Origin: Leptolyngbya sp. PCC 7375
GTDB lineage: Bacteria > Cyanobacteriota > Cyanobacteriia > Phormidesmidales > Phormidesmidaceae
Direction of reading: 5' to 3'
Length of the DNA stretch: 64,000 bases
Assembly (NCBI RefSeq): GCF_000316115.1
Contig: NZ_JH993797.1
Location: 2,032,486 to 2,096,485, forward strand
Made by a program: the position numbers and the translations under genes
Shown: one piece after another, positions 16,063 through 25,744 of the stretch
How positions within the stretch are numbered: the stretch's first letter is position 1
How the letters are laid out: each line of letters opens with the position of its first letter
Notes under the pieces: model-generated
What the model was told of the DNA's origin: nothing
Database searches by the model: none
Seen by the model: only the letters and a program-made list of their open reading frames with translations

Positions 16063-18729
16063 TTAGGCAACCTGTCTGAGTAACGTTTTAATTTGGTTCT
16101 GCTGTTGCTGATCCAAGGATGCAGGGAACGTAAGTTCCAAAGCCACACGATAATCCGAGAGTTGACTGGGATTATTTAAATCTGCGTTTGTAACCGAGCC
16201 ACTATAGGTACTTGAAAGCTTAGGTACAAGTTCAAGACGCTCAACCTGAGCCATCAAATCATAGGAATGAACGCTATCAACTTGTGGATAAACCTGCAAA
16301 TGTAACAGAGGGTGATTATCCTGCAGGGCAATAGCCGCCGTACTAGCATCACCCAACAACTCTAGCCGCATGTCCCTTGAACCCAGCTCAGTGATCATAG
16401 CAGCTTGAACATTGCTACCCCACCCTTTCCATCTAAGGTCACTCATCACTTCAACTTGTTTACGCATCTTAACGCTATTAGCTGGGCGTAACTCTTGGAA
16501 GGCTCGCCTCAAACTCATCAAAATAAAGCTGAGGGACTGCCATGGGTTATCAGTATTTTCACGAATTTGGGAATACCATCTGCGCACATCAGAAAAAATC
16601 ACAATGGCGAGATCATCTTGCTGTGCTTGAGTCATATTGACAAAGTTAATGGCTAGCTTTGTCTGCAAGGCATCTGTTGCAGTAGCTCTGACAATTTCCG
16701 CATCTAGTAAGGCGATCGCTCCATAATCACCCACAATCTCTAGCTGTACCCGGTCAGAAACATTGGGCCAAACATCAAGCAGCACCTGAGCTCCCGTTTC
16801 ACTAACATCAATCGTTGTACCTTCCCAAACTTGGCCATCATCACTGTAAAGGTGAGCAATTAGCTCACGCGGTAACCGGTGAGATTGTCGCAGCTGTGGT
16901 TGTTCAAATGCCACCAGACACGCTGTTAAAACCAGAGAAAGGTTAAACACACACCATAGGGTGTTGATCAGTACAGCCTGAGTATCCAAAGGGCTGAGAA
17001 TTAGCCAGATAGGTACAGTCAGTAGAGACGCAGCTGTAATCGCTCCTAGAACCACAAGATAGCGCACACTATCGATATCAAAGCTACGAGATTCTACTGA
17101 GACTCCCTTATCAGTCACGTTAAAGGAACCCAAATTTGGATTGATCAACGCTAGCAATGTCACAATACCTGCCTGGAATGACATTGCAAATTCATAAATC
17201 TCATTCCAGAAAGAAAACCGAACATGTTTGTAGGAAATATGATTCGCGTGCATTGAGAGCACAATGTGCGGCAATGCATAGAACAATGTCTCAATACCTA
17301 AACCCTTGACAGGGTTGATCCCAAACAGCAAAAACAGGTTGGGAGCAATTGCATACATCAACCGGGGAAAGCCAAAAAAGAAATGGGAAGTGGCACTGAA
17401 ATAGCAAAATCGCTGAGATAGACGCAGATTAAGTTTGCGGTTAAACAGGGGATTTTCAATCCGTAAAATCTGAGCCATCCCCCTGGCCCAACGAACCTGC
17501 TGACCTACATATGAGGAAAATTTCTCAGGGGCTAAGCCAGCCACCATAATTTTGTCGTAGTAAACAGTGCGGTAACCCAGAGAGTGCAATCGTAAAGACG
17601 TGTGGCAGTCTTCGGTTACCGTCTCGGTTGCAATCCCGCCAACGTCAACCAGATACTTACGACGAATCAAGGCTGCAGAGCCACAGAAAAAGGCTGCATT
17701 CCAAAAGTCATTACCTTTTTGCAACACCTTGTAAAATAGCTCGTTACCAACGGGTATCTGCCCTTGAGTAAGTAAATTACGCTCAAATGGATCGGGATTA
17801 TAGAACCAGTGAGGAGTTTGTACCAGAGCTAATTTTTTATCAAAGAAGAAGCCAACGGTTTCCTGCAAAAACCCTCGTACCGGTATATGGTCACAATCTA
17901 GAATAAGCACTAGCTGGCCGTCTGTTCTGTCCAGTGCTGTATTGATGTTACCAGCCTTAGCGTGATCGTTGTTGTCACGGGTCAGCATCATACATCCTAA
18001 CTCTTCACACATGGCCTTTAGGGCAAGGCGACGTTCCCGATATTTTTCAGCACGACCATCATCTAACACATAAACAACCTTTTTATCTGCCGGATAATCA
18101 ATCTTGAGGGCTCCCAATACCGTTTTACGGACGATGGCAACATCTTCGTTATAGGTAGGGATATAAATATCTACCTTAGGCCATTTCTCCTGTGGCCAAT
18201 GATCGAGGGAAATAGATTTACGCTCGCGAATCCTTAAGGTCTGGAAATAGGACAATAACAGAGTAGCAATTGCATAAAGCTCTGCCGCAAACAGCAAAAT
18301 TGAAAAGAAACCATCCAGCCAAGAACCTACGTTAAGCGTGTAGTTAGAGCGATAGTACAGATACCGCAGAGTTGTGATGGTACTAATAGCTATCAATAGC
18401 AAATGCAAGTATTCACTGACTCGTTGGCTAGTCTGTCGATCTTCTAACCGCAACAATACCTGACCTAAACCCAATAGGGCTAACGCCACCAGTCCCTGCT
18501 GTAGAATTGTTGGCCGCGCTGTCATAATAGGCCAGGCAAATGTGGTTAAACACAACGCCAACACCAATAGCTGTTGTTTATTGAGCCACTGCAAACTCTG
18601 ATCAAACCAATCGGGGAGCGTAATGATCAGCAGTTCAATCAGTAAAGGCCGAACTCTTTTAGACAGATAGGTTTTGAAGACAGACTGAAAGTCTCTCAAT
18701 CGATGGGTAATGAATATTCGTTCAGCCAT
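16063..18729 (-). CDS. bcsA: Cellulose synthase catalytic subunit (UDP-forming) with PilZ domain
   Basis: BcsA polymerises UDP-glucose into beta-1,4-glucan and feeds the chain through its own membrane channel. The 888-residue protein has N-terminal membrane helices, a family 2 glycosyltransferase domain with DDG at 223-225, DCD at 278-280, TED at 372-374 and QQVRW at 410-414, further helices, and a PilZ domain (about 608-710) with RQSHR (614-618) and DVSETG (641-646). The two PilZ motifs are those that bind cyclic di-GMP, so activation by this messenger is expected. A C-terminal extension of about 150 residues follows the PilZ domain. The start lies 2 bp after the bcsB stop, so the two are translationally coupled in the order B-A. 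Confidence 0.93.
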   Translation of the reverse strand: MAERIFITHRLRDFQSVFKTYLSKRVRPLLIELLIITLPDWFDQSLQWLNKQQLLVLALCLTTFAWPIMTARPTILQQGLVALALLGLGQVLLRLEDRQTSQRVSEYLHLLLIAISTITTLRYLYYRSNYTLNVGSWLDGFFSILLFAAELYAIATLLLSYFQTLRIRERKSISLDHWPQEKWPKVDIYIPTYNEDVAIVRKTVLGALKIDYPADKKVVYVLDDGRAEKYRERRLALKAMCEELGCMMLTRDNNDHAKAGNINTALDRTDGQLVLILDCDHIPVRGFLQETVGFFFDKKLALVQTPHWFYNPDPFERNLLTQGQIPVGNELFYKVLQKGNDFWNAAFFCGSAALIRRKYLVDVGGIATETVTEDCHTSLRLHSLGYRTVYYDKIMVAGLAPEKFSSYVGQQVRWARGMAQILRIENPLFNRKLNLRLSQRFCYFSATSHFFFGFPRLMYAIAPNLFLLFGINPVKGLGIETLFYALPHIVLSMHANHISYKHVRFSFWNEIYEFAMSFQAGIVTLLALINPNLGSFNVTDKGVSVESRSFDIDSVRYLVVLGAITAASLLTVPIWLILSPLDTQAVLINTLWCVFNLSLVLTACLVAFEQPQLRQSHRLPRELIAHLYSDDGQVWEGTTIDVSETGAQVLLDVWPNVSDRVQLEIVGDYGAIALLDAEIVRATATDALQTKLAINFVNMTQAQQDDLAIVIFSDVRRWYSQIRENTDNPWQSLSFILMSLRRAFQELRPANSVKMRKQVEVMSDLRWKGWGSNVQAAMITELGSRDMRLELLGDASTAAIALQDNHPLLHLQVYPQVDSVHSYDLMAQVERLELVPKLSSTYSGSVTNADLNNPSQLSDYRVALELTFPASLDQQQQNQIKTLLRQVA

Positions 18730-18731
18730 AA

Positions 18732-21149
18732 TTAAAGTTCTCCTGGCGCAGATGGATCGGTCATAACACCTTGGGCAGCCGTCAGAGCATCATTTCGTTT
18801 TAAGTATGCTTGGAGAACACCATAGAGCAACAATGAGAGCACAATGATACCGGGAATCAGGAGGAACCAATTACCCTGAATTACGGTGATGGCTCTTTGA
18901 AACGCACTCTCTTCTTGAATATCTTGCTGGGCAGAACGCTGTAAGAACTCTAGATTATAGGCGTTTTCGTCATAAGGAGATGGCGTTTCGTCATTGGCAC
19001 TAATTAACACAGTGTCCCCTTGCAACTGGAAAAATAGGGAATCCAGTTCCAAGAGATCGCGGAGCTGCTTCAAACCATCTTCACTTTGAGCGGTCATGGT
19101 CAGCAATACTCGTGATTCATTCCACGGAGATAGTTGCTGCTGTAAAACCCCCTCTGCATCAGGCAACGTTTGAACCTGGCTGCCACCCCATTGGCGGGCT
19201 CCATCTTTAAGGTTAAACTCCGCAGCTTCTAAAGCTTCAACCAAGGGAAATTGAGATCGCAATCCAATTGCCACCAGATTCTGCGATTCCCGTATTTCCG
19301 GGGTCAGTTTGCCAACCGGATAAACCTGGACCCGTACTGCTTCTGAACGACTTAAACGACCGAGACGCTCACTTAATTCAAGCATCAGCGATAACTCAGT
19401 CATACTGGGTTTGTTGGGCAACACAATGGTAGTACGAGACAAATCTTGAGGTGCTGCAAACGGATAACCAGCCTTTAATAGATTTAGATCCGGTAGTTTT
19501 GCCACCTGTTGACGGTTGAGGTTAAAGGCACTGTCGCTGTGGATGGTGCCCCATAGTTGGTGATCTGTAACGCGGCTACAGGAACGACGCTCCCGTGGAT
19601 CAAATCTCAAATAAACTTTTAAACGTGACTGAGGTGTAATATGCTGTTCTGGCAATTCCACTTTCAAGGTGGATCGCCGCTTACCGTCAATCGAATCGAG
19701 ACGGCGACCAGCAACAGTAATACCGTCTAACTGCACTTCTACTAGAGATGTGAGCGGGTTTACCTGGGGACCATAGGTGTACCGCAGAGTCATCACATTT
19801 CCTGGCAAAAAGCGATCGTCCGGTAACGCCTTAAAATCAAACTCAAACGGTGGCGCATGAGCACCTCGAATCACCACATCATCAATCGGCTCATTATTAA
19901 ATCCTGTTAGATCGCTGAGCTCAAAATTATCAGATAGGGGCAGATAACGAGGCCAATCACGAATGTCAGGTGCCTCAATTTCTTCTACCTCATCTACCAA
20001 AACAATTTGACCAGCACCAATTTTGCGATCCTGAGACTGTGTTAAGAACCGCACTGCCTTATCTACAGCAGTAGATCCATTACCTGTTGCTACTAATACA
20101 GGGGACTGTTTATCCTCAAGCACAGTCCACATCAAAATACCAGTATCAGAAGAAATCAGTGTCTGTTTGTTATCCAGCCAACGCTTATTTTTGAGAGTCA
20201 GTGGTAAATCCAGGTTCTCCAACATGGGTTGCTGACTAGGCGTCCCAACTATTACGACTCGGTTGCCATCAGCTACATCATCAAACTTTTCAACTAGATC
20301 TGTTTCTAAAGGGCGATAGTCAGCAATACGTCCTAAAGATGTCTGTAGCCGTGAAGTAGCTGTTAACCAAGCCTGATCCTGCTCAGTCGGAACAACATAA
20401 TCAATGTGGTTTGTTTCCAAACTGAGCACGTCAATCAGGGGATAGGGATAGCTATTGAAATCTAGTTGGAACGGTTCAGCGTCATAGTTAAATACCAGCT
20501 TTGAATCCGGTAGAATTTCTGTCCAAAGTGATGGGTCAAATGGATCCTGGGTACAGGTGGGTGAGTTATTCTGCAAACCCGCAATGATGAGCTCGTTGTA
20601 ATCTTTTAGAATACGTGTGGGAATGTCAAAAACAATGGTGCCTGTATCACCCTGTTTCAGATTTAGCGGCACACTACCAACATTATTGTCATTAACAATG
20701 ACGTTCAGATTGGAGCGAGTTGCGTAAAGAGCCCCAGAATGGCGATAACGCAACAGAATCTTGACAGACTTAACCGACCAGTTACGTGGCCGTGTAAACC
20801 TTAACCGAGACTCATTATAAATACCCTCTAGACGCAGGCGTGTACCTACGACCGGACTACGATTGAATTCAAGAATATATTGACTGCCATCTTCCTGTTC
20901 TAATTCAGCCGCTTGAGCATCTTGCAGAAGATCTCGTCCTAATGTTGCACCATCTTCATTGCGATTACGACGATCAATAGCAGTACCTGCCTCCGCTGGA
21001 TCATCAGAAGCCCCTGGAGATGACGTCACCTGAGCCATACTAGGCCCTAAGGTGGTCACAATTAATAGAACAGATAAAAATAGCGAGATAAATAAGCGTT
21101 TTCTGATTATCCTTAAAAACACTGCTGTAAGCACTCCCCCCAGATACAT
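18732..21149 (-). CDS. bcsB: Cellulose synthase regulatory subunit BcsB
   Basis: The 805-residue protein has an N-terminal signal or membrane segment (near residues 17-40), a long periplasmic part with repeated jelly-roll-like and flavodoxin-like blocks typical of BcsB (for example LNVIVNDNNVGSVPL, YPLIDVLS, FPEAP-like LPLSDNFELSDL), and a C-terminal membrane anchor (about 762-785, FLLIPGIIVLSLLLYGVL) that contacts BcsA. It guides the nascent glucan through the periplasm. It is the first gene of a two-gene operon with bcsA. The ATG at 21149 begins close to the hydrophobic segment, as expected. No BcsC or BcsZ follows here; candidates lie at 44.9-50.1 kb. Confidence 0.9.
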   Translation of the reverse strand: MYLGGVLTAVFLRIIRKRLFISLFLSVLLIVTTLGPSMAQVTSSPGASDDPAEAGTAIDRRNRNEDGATLGRDLLQDAQAAELEQEDGSQYILEFNRSPVVGTRLRLEGIYNESRLRFTRPRNWSVKSVKILLRYRHSGALYATRSNLNVIVNDNNVGSVPLNLKQGDTGTIVFDIPTRILKDYNELIIAGLQNNSPTCTQDPFDPSLWTEILPDSKLVFNYDAEPFQLDFNSYPYPLIDVLSLETNHIDYVVPTEQDQAWLTATSRLQTSLGRIADYRPLETDLVEKFDDVADGNRVVIVGTPSQQPMLENLDLPLTLKNKRWLDNKQTLISSDTGILMWTVLEDKQSPVLVATGNGSTAVDKAVRFLTQSQDRKIGAGQIVLVDEVEEIEAPDIRDWPRYLPLSDNFELSDLTGFNNEPIDDVVIRGAHAPPFEFDFKALPDDRFLPGNVMTLRYTYGPQVNPLTSLVEVQLDGITVAGRRLDSIDGKRRSTLKVELPEQHITPQSRLKVYLRFDPRERRSCSRVTDHQLWGTIHSDSAFNLNRQQVAKLPDLNLLKAGYPFAAPQDLSRTTIVLPNKPSMTELSLMLELSERLGRLSRSEAVRVQVYPVGKLTPEIRESQNLVAIGLRSQFPLVEALEAAEFNLKDGARQWGGSQVQTLPDAEGVLQQQLSPWNESRVLLTMTAQSEDGLKQLRDLLELDSLFFQLQGDTVLISANDETPSPYDENAYNLEFLQRSAQQDIQEESAFQRAITVIQGNWFLLIPGIIVLSLLLYGVLQAYLKRNDALTAAQGVMTDPSAPGEL

Positions 21150-21880
21150 ACCTAGGTCAAAATAATCAAATTATTGGCTCTTTTGCCCTTTCAAAACATA
21201 TACAAACCCTGATGAACCCTAGGAGGGTCTCAATCAAGTCTTACCCAGTCAGAAAATTCTTTGCAAGGGTTTGCTCTGTAGCTTATTGATTTACACATAG
21301 ATCAGTCTTCACCCTGAGAACTCTATAAAGGTTAGTGTTATTTTGTTTAAGGAATAATGCATTAAGAAGCTCTTTTACAGTCTTCCAAGATCAAATATCA
21401 AGCTTAATCGCCACAATCCGGCAAAAATAGATCAAGATACGATTAAGGTGACTACTATATTTTGTTATTCATAATTAAGTTTTTTACGAACTAACGAATA
21501 CCTATACTGACCTATGATGGGCAAATTCACGCATGAAGGAATCATCAAAAACACTAGAATTTGTATATTTTTTCGGTGAAAAGGCCTAATTCTATTCATT
21601 AGGAACAACCTCATCTCAAAATTGATCTATGGATTCAATAGTGATTTGATAAATCATATAAAGTGATTTTTATGACTTATTTAACCTAGTTCTGACGGAG
21701 ATAACGGCAGTTTCTTTCCGGTTAGACAACAGAAATTGTTGTAACCGTTGTTTATAGCAGTAGCCAATTACTAAAGCTTCAAACAAAGACTCCCTACGAG
21801 CAGGCTGTTATCTGTTCTCTGACAAAAGTTCTGACAAAAGTACAGCCAAGTAATTTATCCGGACTTACTATTTACTGACT
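21150..21880. other. Long divergent promoter region between bcsB and a lipoprotein gene
   Basis: This 731-bp AT-rich gap holds the divergent promoters of bcsBA and the lipoprotein gene. Visible structure is limited: an inverted repeat ACCCT-AGG-AGGGT at 21216-21228, and a direct duplication of TCTGACAAAAGT at 21819-21830 and 21831-21842, about 40 bp before the lipoprotein start. I looked for a c-di-GMP riboswitch and saw none. No credible open frame is present. Confidence 0.45.
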
Positions 21881-22636
21881 ATGTCTTTCCATATAATGAC
21901 GCCATCTAGTCTTCGTAGACTAAAGTTATTTTGCCTGCTTGGCGGCTTAGGTAGTGTGTTAAGCGGCTGCGGTTTTTCAATCGAGACACCTAATAATCCT
22001 ATTTTAATCAATCGGTTACCTGTGGCTGAAATGGACTTCACCATAGAACCAGGCAGGAATAACTATACCTATGAATTACAAGGAACAGCTAACTTTCCTA
22101 ACCAAACGGAACTTAATGTGTTGGCAATGCGACAGCTTTCGCCGACTGATGACAATGTAGAACCTAAACCCACCTATTCAATCTTGGACTATCAGGTCGT
22201 CAACGTACAAAATGGTCGCTGGCAAGGAGAACTGACCTTCAAACAGCTGACTGATGATGGCAGCAGAAAAGAAACTTGGCAGCTTGATCAGTCAGAATTG
22301 AATATGGATGTGGAACCCCTTGACACAGTTGTTGTTATGGCTACCTACACTCCATTAGACCAGCTCACCACTCTAGAGCGCATTCTTGCGCAACAAGGTC
22401 TCAAGGTATCCCCTGAACTGCTCCAGACAACCTTTGAAGGTCGGCGCTATTTAGAAATGAAAAAAGTGCTAGATATACCTGTAGGTAATCTGGTGGGCGC
22501 ACGCCCTGAACTCTACAACGATGGTTGGGGCACCCGGCATATTCTCATTGAAGAACCCCCCTTGCCTTATCAAGTCGACTTTCCTAAGGAACGGCAAACA
22601 AATCGTCCTGCGGAACCTACAGAATTCTTATATTAG
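21881..22636 (+). CDS. Putative lipoprotein, 251 aa
   Basis: The N-terminus has a lipoprotein signal with the lipobox LSGC, the lipidated Cys near residue 30. The mature part is rich in beta strand and polar residues and should be extracytoplasmic. No known domain is recognised. ATG 21881 is used, but ATG 21896 (MTPSSLRRLK) would give a more usual signal length. It is divergent from bcsBA across a 731-bp region, so a link to cellulose production is possible but unproven. Confidence 0.7.
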   Translation: MSFHIMTPSSLRRLKLFCLLGGLGSVLSGCGFSIETPNNPILINRLPVAEMDFTIEPGRNNYTYELQGTANFPNQTELNVLAMRQLSPTDDNVEPKPTYSILDYQVVNVQNGRWQGELTFKQLTDDGSRKETWQLDQSELNMDVEPLDTVVVMATYTPLDQLTTLERILAQQGLKVSPELLQTTFEGRRYLEMKKVLDIPVGNLVGARPELYNDGWGTRHILIEEPPLPYQVDFPKERQTNRPAEPTEFLY

Positions 22637-22661
22637 AGACAATTTGGCTGCTCACCCCCCC

Positions 22662-23645
22662 CTAGGAAAGCATGGCAGCTTCAAGGTTAGCGGTGTCGAT
22701 TTCGGCTCCTGTCAGGTCTGCATCAACCAAGTTCGCACCCCATAAATTTGCACCAGCTAAACAGGCATCTCGCAGATCGCACCCTTGCAAATTAGCTCCC
22801 CATAAATCGGCCCCTGTAAAATTAACGCCGACCAGGTTAGCTCCGCTAAGATCAACCCCAACGAGCGCCAGATTACTTAGATCAGCTGCCCACAAAGATT
22901 GATTGGGTCCTAGACAATAAACCCCAGCCCACTCCCAATCAAAGTCTTCGGGCCACTGGGTAGATGGATCACACACAGCTCCGGATAAACAACTCTCTTT
23001 TAGTTCTGCGTGAATTAAATCGACACCAAATAAGATGGCTTTTGATAAGTTCGCCCTAGTCAGATCGGTACCTTTGAATTTGGCCCGTTGCAAGTTGGCG
23101 TTGGAGAGATTGCTGGAATTCAGATTTGCATAGCTTAAGTTCGCTTCGGTAAGCTGTGCACCGACTAACCAGGCTCCCAACAAATTTGTCTTTTTTAGTT
23201 GAGCGCCAGCCAAATTACTATGGCTAAGGTCAATACCACCTAGATCACGCTCACTCAAGTTGCAATCAATTAATGCAGCTTTAGACCCCAAATAATGAAC
23301 TCCGGCCTGGGCAGGGTTAAAGGTTTCCGGAAATTGGGTTTGATGGTTTGCGATCGCATCCTGAAAATTGGCATCCTCTAGCTGAGCACCCAGGAGACAT
23401 GCCCCCCGTAAATCAGCTTCTTGAAAATTCGTTCGTCGTAAATTTGCCCGTTGTAAATCAGCCCCCCGCAGATTGCTTTGGCTAAAATCAACATCCGCCA
23501 AATGAGCATCCGCTAAATTACAGCCCCATAAATCAATCCCAGTTAGCTCATACTGAGACATCCGAATAGCCGGCATCTTACAGTAGCTAAAATCTCGTCG
23601 TCCCTGAGAATACGCGGCAATTACCTGGGAAGATAAGTCAGCCAT
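22662..23645 (-). CDS. Pentapeptide-repeat protein, 327 aa
   Basis: Nearly the whole protein consists of A(D/N)LXX pentapeptide repeats that form a right-handed four-sided beta helix. Two insertions interrupt the helix (around the AGVHYLG and AGVYCLG motifs, each following a FP/WPE.F stretch), dividing it into three repeat blocks. There is no signal peptide, so it is probably cytoplasmic. Such proteins are abundant in cyanobacteria and mostly of unknown role. The repetitive DNA here reflects the protein repeats. Confidence 0.88.
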   Translation of the reverse strand: MADLSSQVIAAYSQGRRDFSYCKMPAIRMSQYELTGIDLWGCNLADAHLADVDFSQSNLRGADLQRANLRRTNFQEADLRGACLLGAQLEDANFQDAIANHQTQFPETFNPAQAGVHYLGSKAALIDCNLSERDLGGIDLSHSNLAGAQLKKTNLLGAWLVGAQLTEANLSYANLNSSNLSNANLQRAKFKGTDLTRANLSKAILFGVDLIHAELKESCLSGAVCDPSTQWPEDFDWEWAGVYCLGPNQSLWAADLSNLALVGVDLSGANLVGVNFTGADLWGANLQGCDLRDACLAGANLWGANLVDADLTGAEIDTANLEAAMLS

Positions 23646-23726
23646 ACTTCATTAAGTATAAAAAACAGAAATAAATATAAGAATCTAACGTATGCCCCTC
23701 ATGTGGGCACTTGATATCCACCTAAT

Positions 23727-24527
23727 TTATCTAAGATGTTTGGGGGGTACATACCATAGCGAATATTGCGCCTCACTATTCTGAGTCACAATCACATCTC
23801 TATGTTGCCGGATGAGACGTCTCGCCCATCCCAACACTTTTTCCTGGTCTGATGTACTGCGCCATAAACAGTAGTACTTATTTTGATAACGTACACCAAA
23901 CACCATGGCATCACCAGTATCTAAATGCGCCGGATCCACCTGCTCTAGAAACGTAAGTATAGGAATATCGACTGGAGTGACATCGGCATCCAACTGCATC
24001 AACTCATCCAGAGAAATCGGTTTTAACTCAAGACCGTCAATAGTACCATTCTGGGTATATCCTCTAAAATGAACAACTGTTTGACCTGGGGCCAGTTTTG
24101 TCGCCAATAAGCTCTGCCCATTTAATGTCATTGAGCTACCCACCGCCATAGAAGGCGACACCGAATCGTCGAAACTAGTAAACGTTTTCTCCTCTGAAGA
24201 AGTAGTTGGCTCAATTGGAGAGGCTTCAAATGGAGCAGGCACTGCAGCGAGGGCACGTTGGCGTCGGTAAAGACGTCGCAATACGTCTGCCGTTATCATG
24301 CCAGTCCCCACACTACCAAGAATGGCCAACCCAATGTAACGAATAATTGGCTTAGCCGAATTATCTAGAGGGCTAACTAAATCACCCCGAGACTGACTAG
24401 GAGCCACCCAAGTGGGTACTGAATTTGCCATCGACAACGGTAACGTAATAACGACAAATGCCAACCCGGATGACACTAGTGATGGTAAGAAAATACTACG
24501 AAAGGGAGATGAGCCCATGGAATTCAA
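23727..24527 (-). CDS. Unknown membrane protein with two predicted transmembrane segments, 266 aa
   Basis: I do not recognise this protein. It has a hydrophobic segment near residues 12-34 and a second near 62-82 (YIGLAILGSVGTGMITA), then a basic stretch (RRLYRRQR), an unstructured Ser/Thr/Glu linker and a folded C-terminal part of about 130 residues that ends in YSLWYVPPKHLR. The basic motif after the second segment suggests that the C-terminal domain is cytoplasmic. It is downstream of no obvious partner; the next gene on the same strand begins 82 bp later. Confidence 0.65.
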   Translation of the reverse strand: MNSMGSSPFRSIFLPSLVSSGLAFVVITLPLSMANSVPTWVAPSQSRGDLVSPLDNSAKPIIRYIGLAILGSVGTGMITADVLRRLYRRQRALAAVPAPFEASPIEPTTSSEEKTFTSFDDSVSPSMAVGSSMTLNGQSLLATKLAPGQTVVHFRGYTQNGTIDGLELKPISLDELMQLDADVTPVDIPILTFLEQVDPAHLDTGDAMVFGVRYQNKYYCLWRSTSDQEKVLGWARRLIRQHRDVIVTQNSEAQYSLWYVPPKHLR

Positions 24528-24924
24528 TCTGTAATCGGTGAATAATAACGTAAGGTTGAGCTACCGTCTGTAGGGTCCCCTTAAACAATCCATCCAAAAC
24601 CGTTGACGTCAGGAGGCCGTTTAAGAAAGCCATAAGAACAGACTCATCTGTTTCCGACATCCTATAAAGAATAATGGAAACAGATGGTACAAGAACTCAA
24701 CTTCAGGGTATCAATACACACACCAGAGTCAAGCATAATTAAAACCAATTTTTATTGATTATTAGATAGGTAAAACCTATAACCATGGTCTGAATGTTCT
24801 GGTGTGCGTCCTTTGGATTAGGACAGGTATAAATGGTAGAGGTTTTTATTCTTACTCTGGGTTCTAAAACGAACCCATAATTTTGATTTTTTAGATAACT
24901 TTTATTATCGGCAGTGCATGGCCT
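24528..24924. other. Intergenic region with an 11-bp inverted repeat and a leader hairpin
   Basis: The gap lies between divergent genes. CATCTGTTTCC at 24645-24655 is a perfect inverted repeat of 24676-24686, with a 20-bp loop. In the leader of the downstream gene, GGGTTC-TAAAAC-GAACCC (24859-24876) is followed by a T-rich stretch including TTTTTT, so it resembles an attenuator just 50 bp before the start codon. No regulator or ligand can be named. Confidence 0.45.
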
Positions 24925-25677
24925 ATGAAACTTAACTTTCTGCTAACCCTGTTGATTTTATCTGCAGCCATGACCCCACTGCTGATGCGATTACCACAGG
25001 TCAATAAGGCGCTATCAAAATCAAGCGACCCTGCTGCAGCTGTCACTCAACGGGATAATTCGTTAGATGCTATGACCGATCCACAGCATCCAAACTATAC
25101 CTGTGTTAGCTGTGATCTGCGCGGTAAGGATTTTAGCAATCAAGATTTGAGTCGAGCCAATTTTTTTGGCTCCGATTTACGGGGAGCTGACTTTAGTAAC
25201 AGCTTATTGATTAATACTGTTTTCCGAGAAGCCAAGTTGGATGAAGCGGATTTAAGCTACACCAACATGCGAGGAGCTGATTTAGAGGAGGCCAGCTTAG
25301 TACGAGCTAACCTACGCAATGCCAAAATCCTCCAGGGCACCTTGGAATATAGCAATCTAGAGCGGGCAGACCTGACTAATGCAGAACTGCGTGATGCTAA
25401 CCTCTGTTCCGCTCGGTTAGTCAACAGCAATTTCGAAAGTGCTAGTCTCTATGGCACCATCTTACGGGCAGCTGATATGAGCGGAGCTAATTTCACGAAG
25501 GCCTACATGCGCTACGCCGACATGTACAACGCCATTACTCGCAACACTCGATTTGATCAAGCTGACATGGCCTTTGTCACCTACCCCGATGGATCAACTG
25601 CCCACGAAGGCTATATCAACTCAGTAAATCAGGTGACTGACTGCAATATTGATGATGAGTCAAGTAGTTCAGAATAA
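24925..25677 (+). CDS. Exported pentapeptide-repeat protein, 250 aa
   Basis: A hydrophobic N-terminus (residues 3-22) is followed by a linker and then a CVSCDLRG motif that opens a run of about twenty-five pentapeptide repeats (D/NLXXA type) up to residue 220, with a polar Ser-rich tail. The start of the repeat with CxxC is common in lumenal or periplasmic cyanobacterial pentapeptide proteins, and the N-terminus suggests export or membrane anchoring. The exact function is unknown. The gene converges on ndhH, and its stop codon lies within the ndhH terminator. Confidence 0.83.
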   Translation: MKLNFLLTLLILSAAMTPLLMRLPQVNKALSKSSDPAAAVTQRDNSLDAMTDPQHPNYTCVSCDLRGKDFSNQDLSRANFFGSDLRGADFSNSLLINTVFREAKLDEADLSYTNMRGADLEEASLVRANLRNAKILQGTLEYSNLERADLTNAELRDANLCSARLVNSNFESASLYGTILRAADMSGANFTKAYMRYADMYNAITRNTRFDQADMAFVTYPDGSTAHEGYINSVNQVTDCNIDDESSSSE

Positions 25678-25708
25678 AAATAGGGATGCTGCTTACACAC
25701 CATCCCTA
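25673..25708 (-). terminator. Rho-independent terminator of ndhH
   Basis: On the minus strand TAGGGATG and CATCCCTA form an eight-bp stem with a 12-nt loop, followed immediately by TTTTTATT. It lies 37 bp past the ndhH stop and overlaps the stop codon of the convergent pentapeptide gene. The plus-strand reading lacks a T tract, so it should act mainly on ndhH. Confidence 0.75.
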
Positions 25709-25744
25709 ACAGCCGCTTAATCTCAGGGCCGCATAAAAAACGAT

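Noticed and set aside
15918..16148. 76-codon minus-strand frame overlapping the end of bcsA
   Set aside because: It runs in another frame across the bcsA stop and has no ribosome site; treated as a shadow frame.
21150..21880. Possible c-di-GMP riboswitch before bcsB
   Set aside because: I looked for conserved GEMM-like elements and found none; control by c-di-GMP is better explained by the PilZ domain of BcsA.
22662..23645. Dense short DNA repeats
   Set aside because: They are explained by pentapeptide repeats in the encoded protein.
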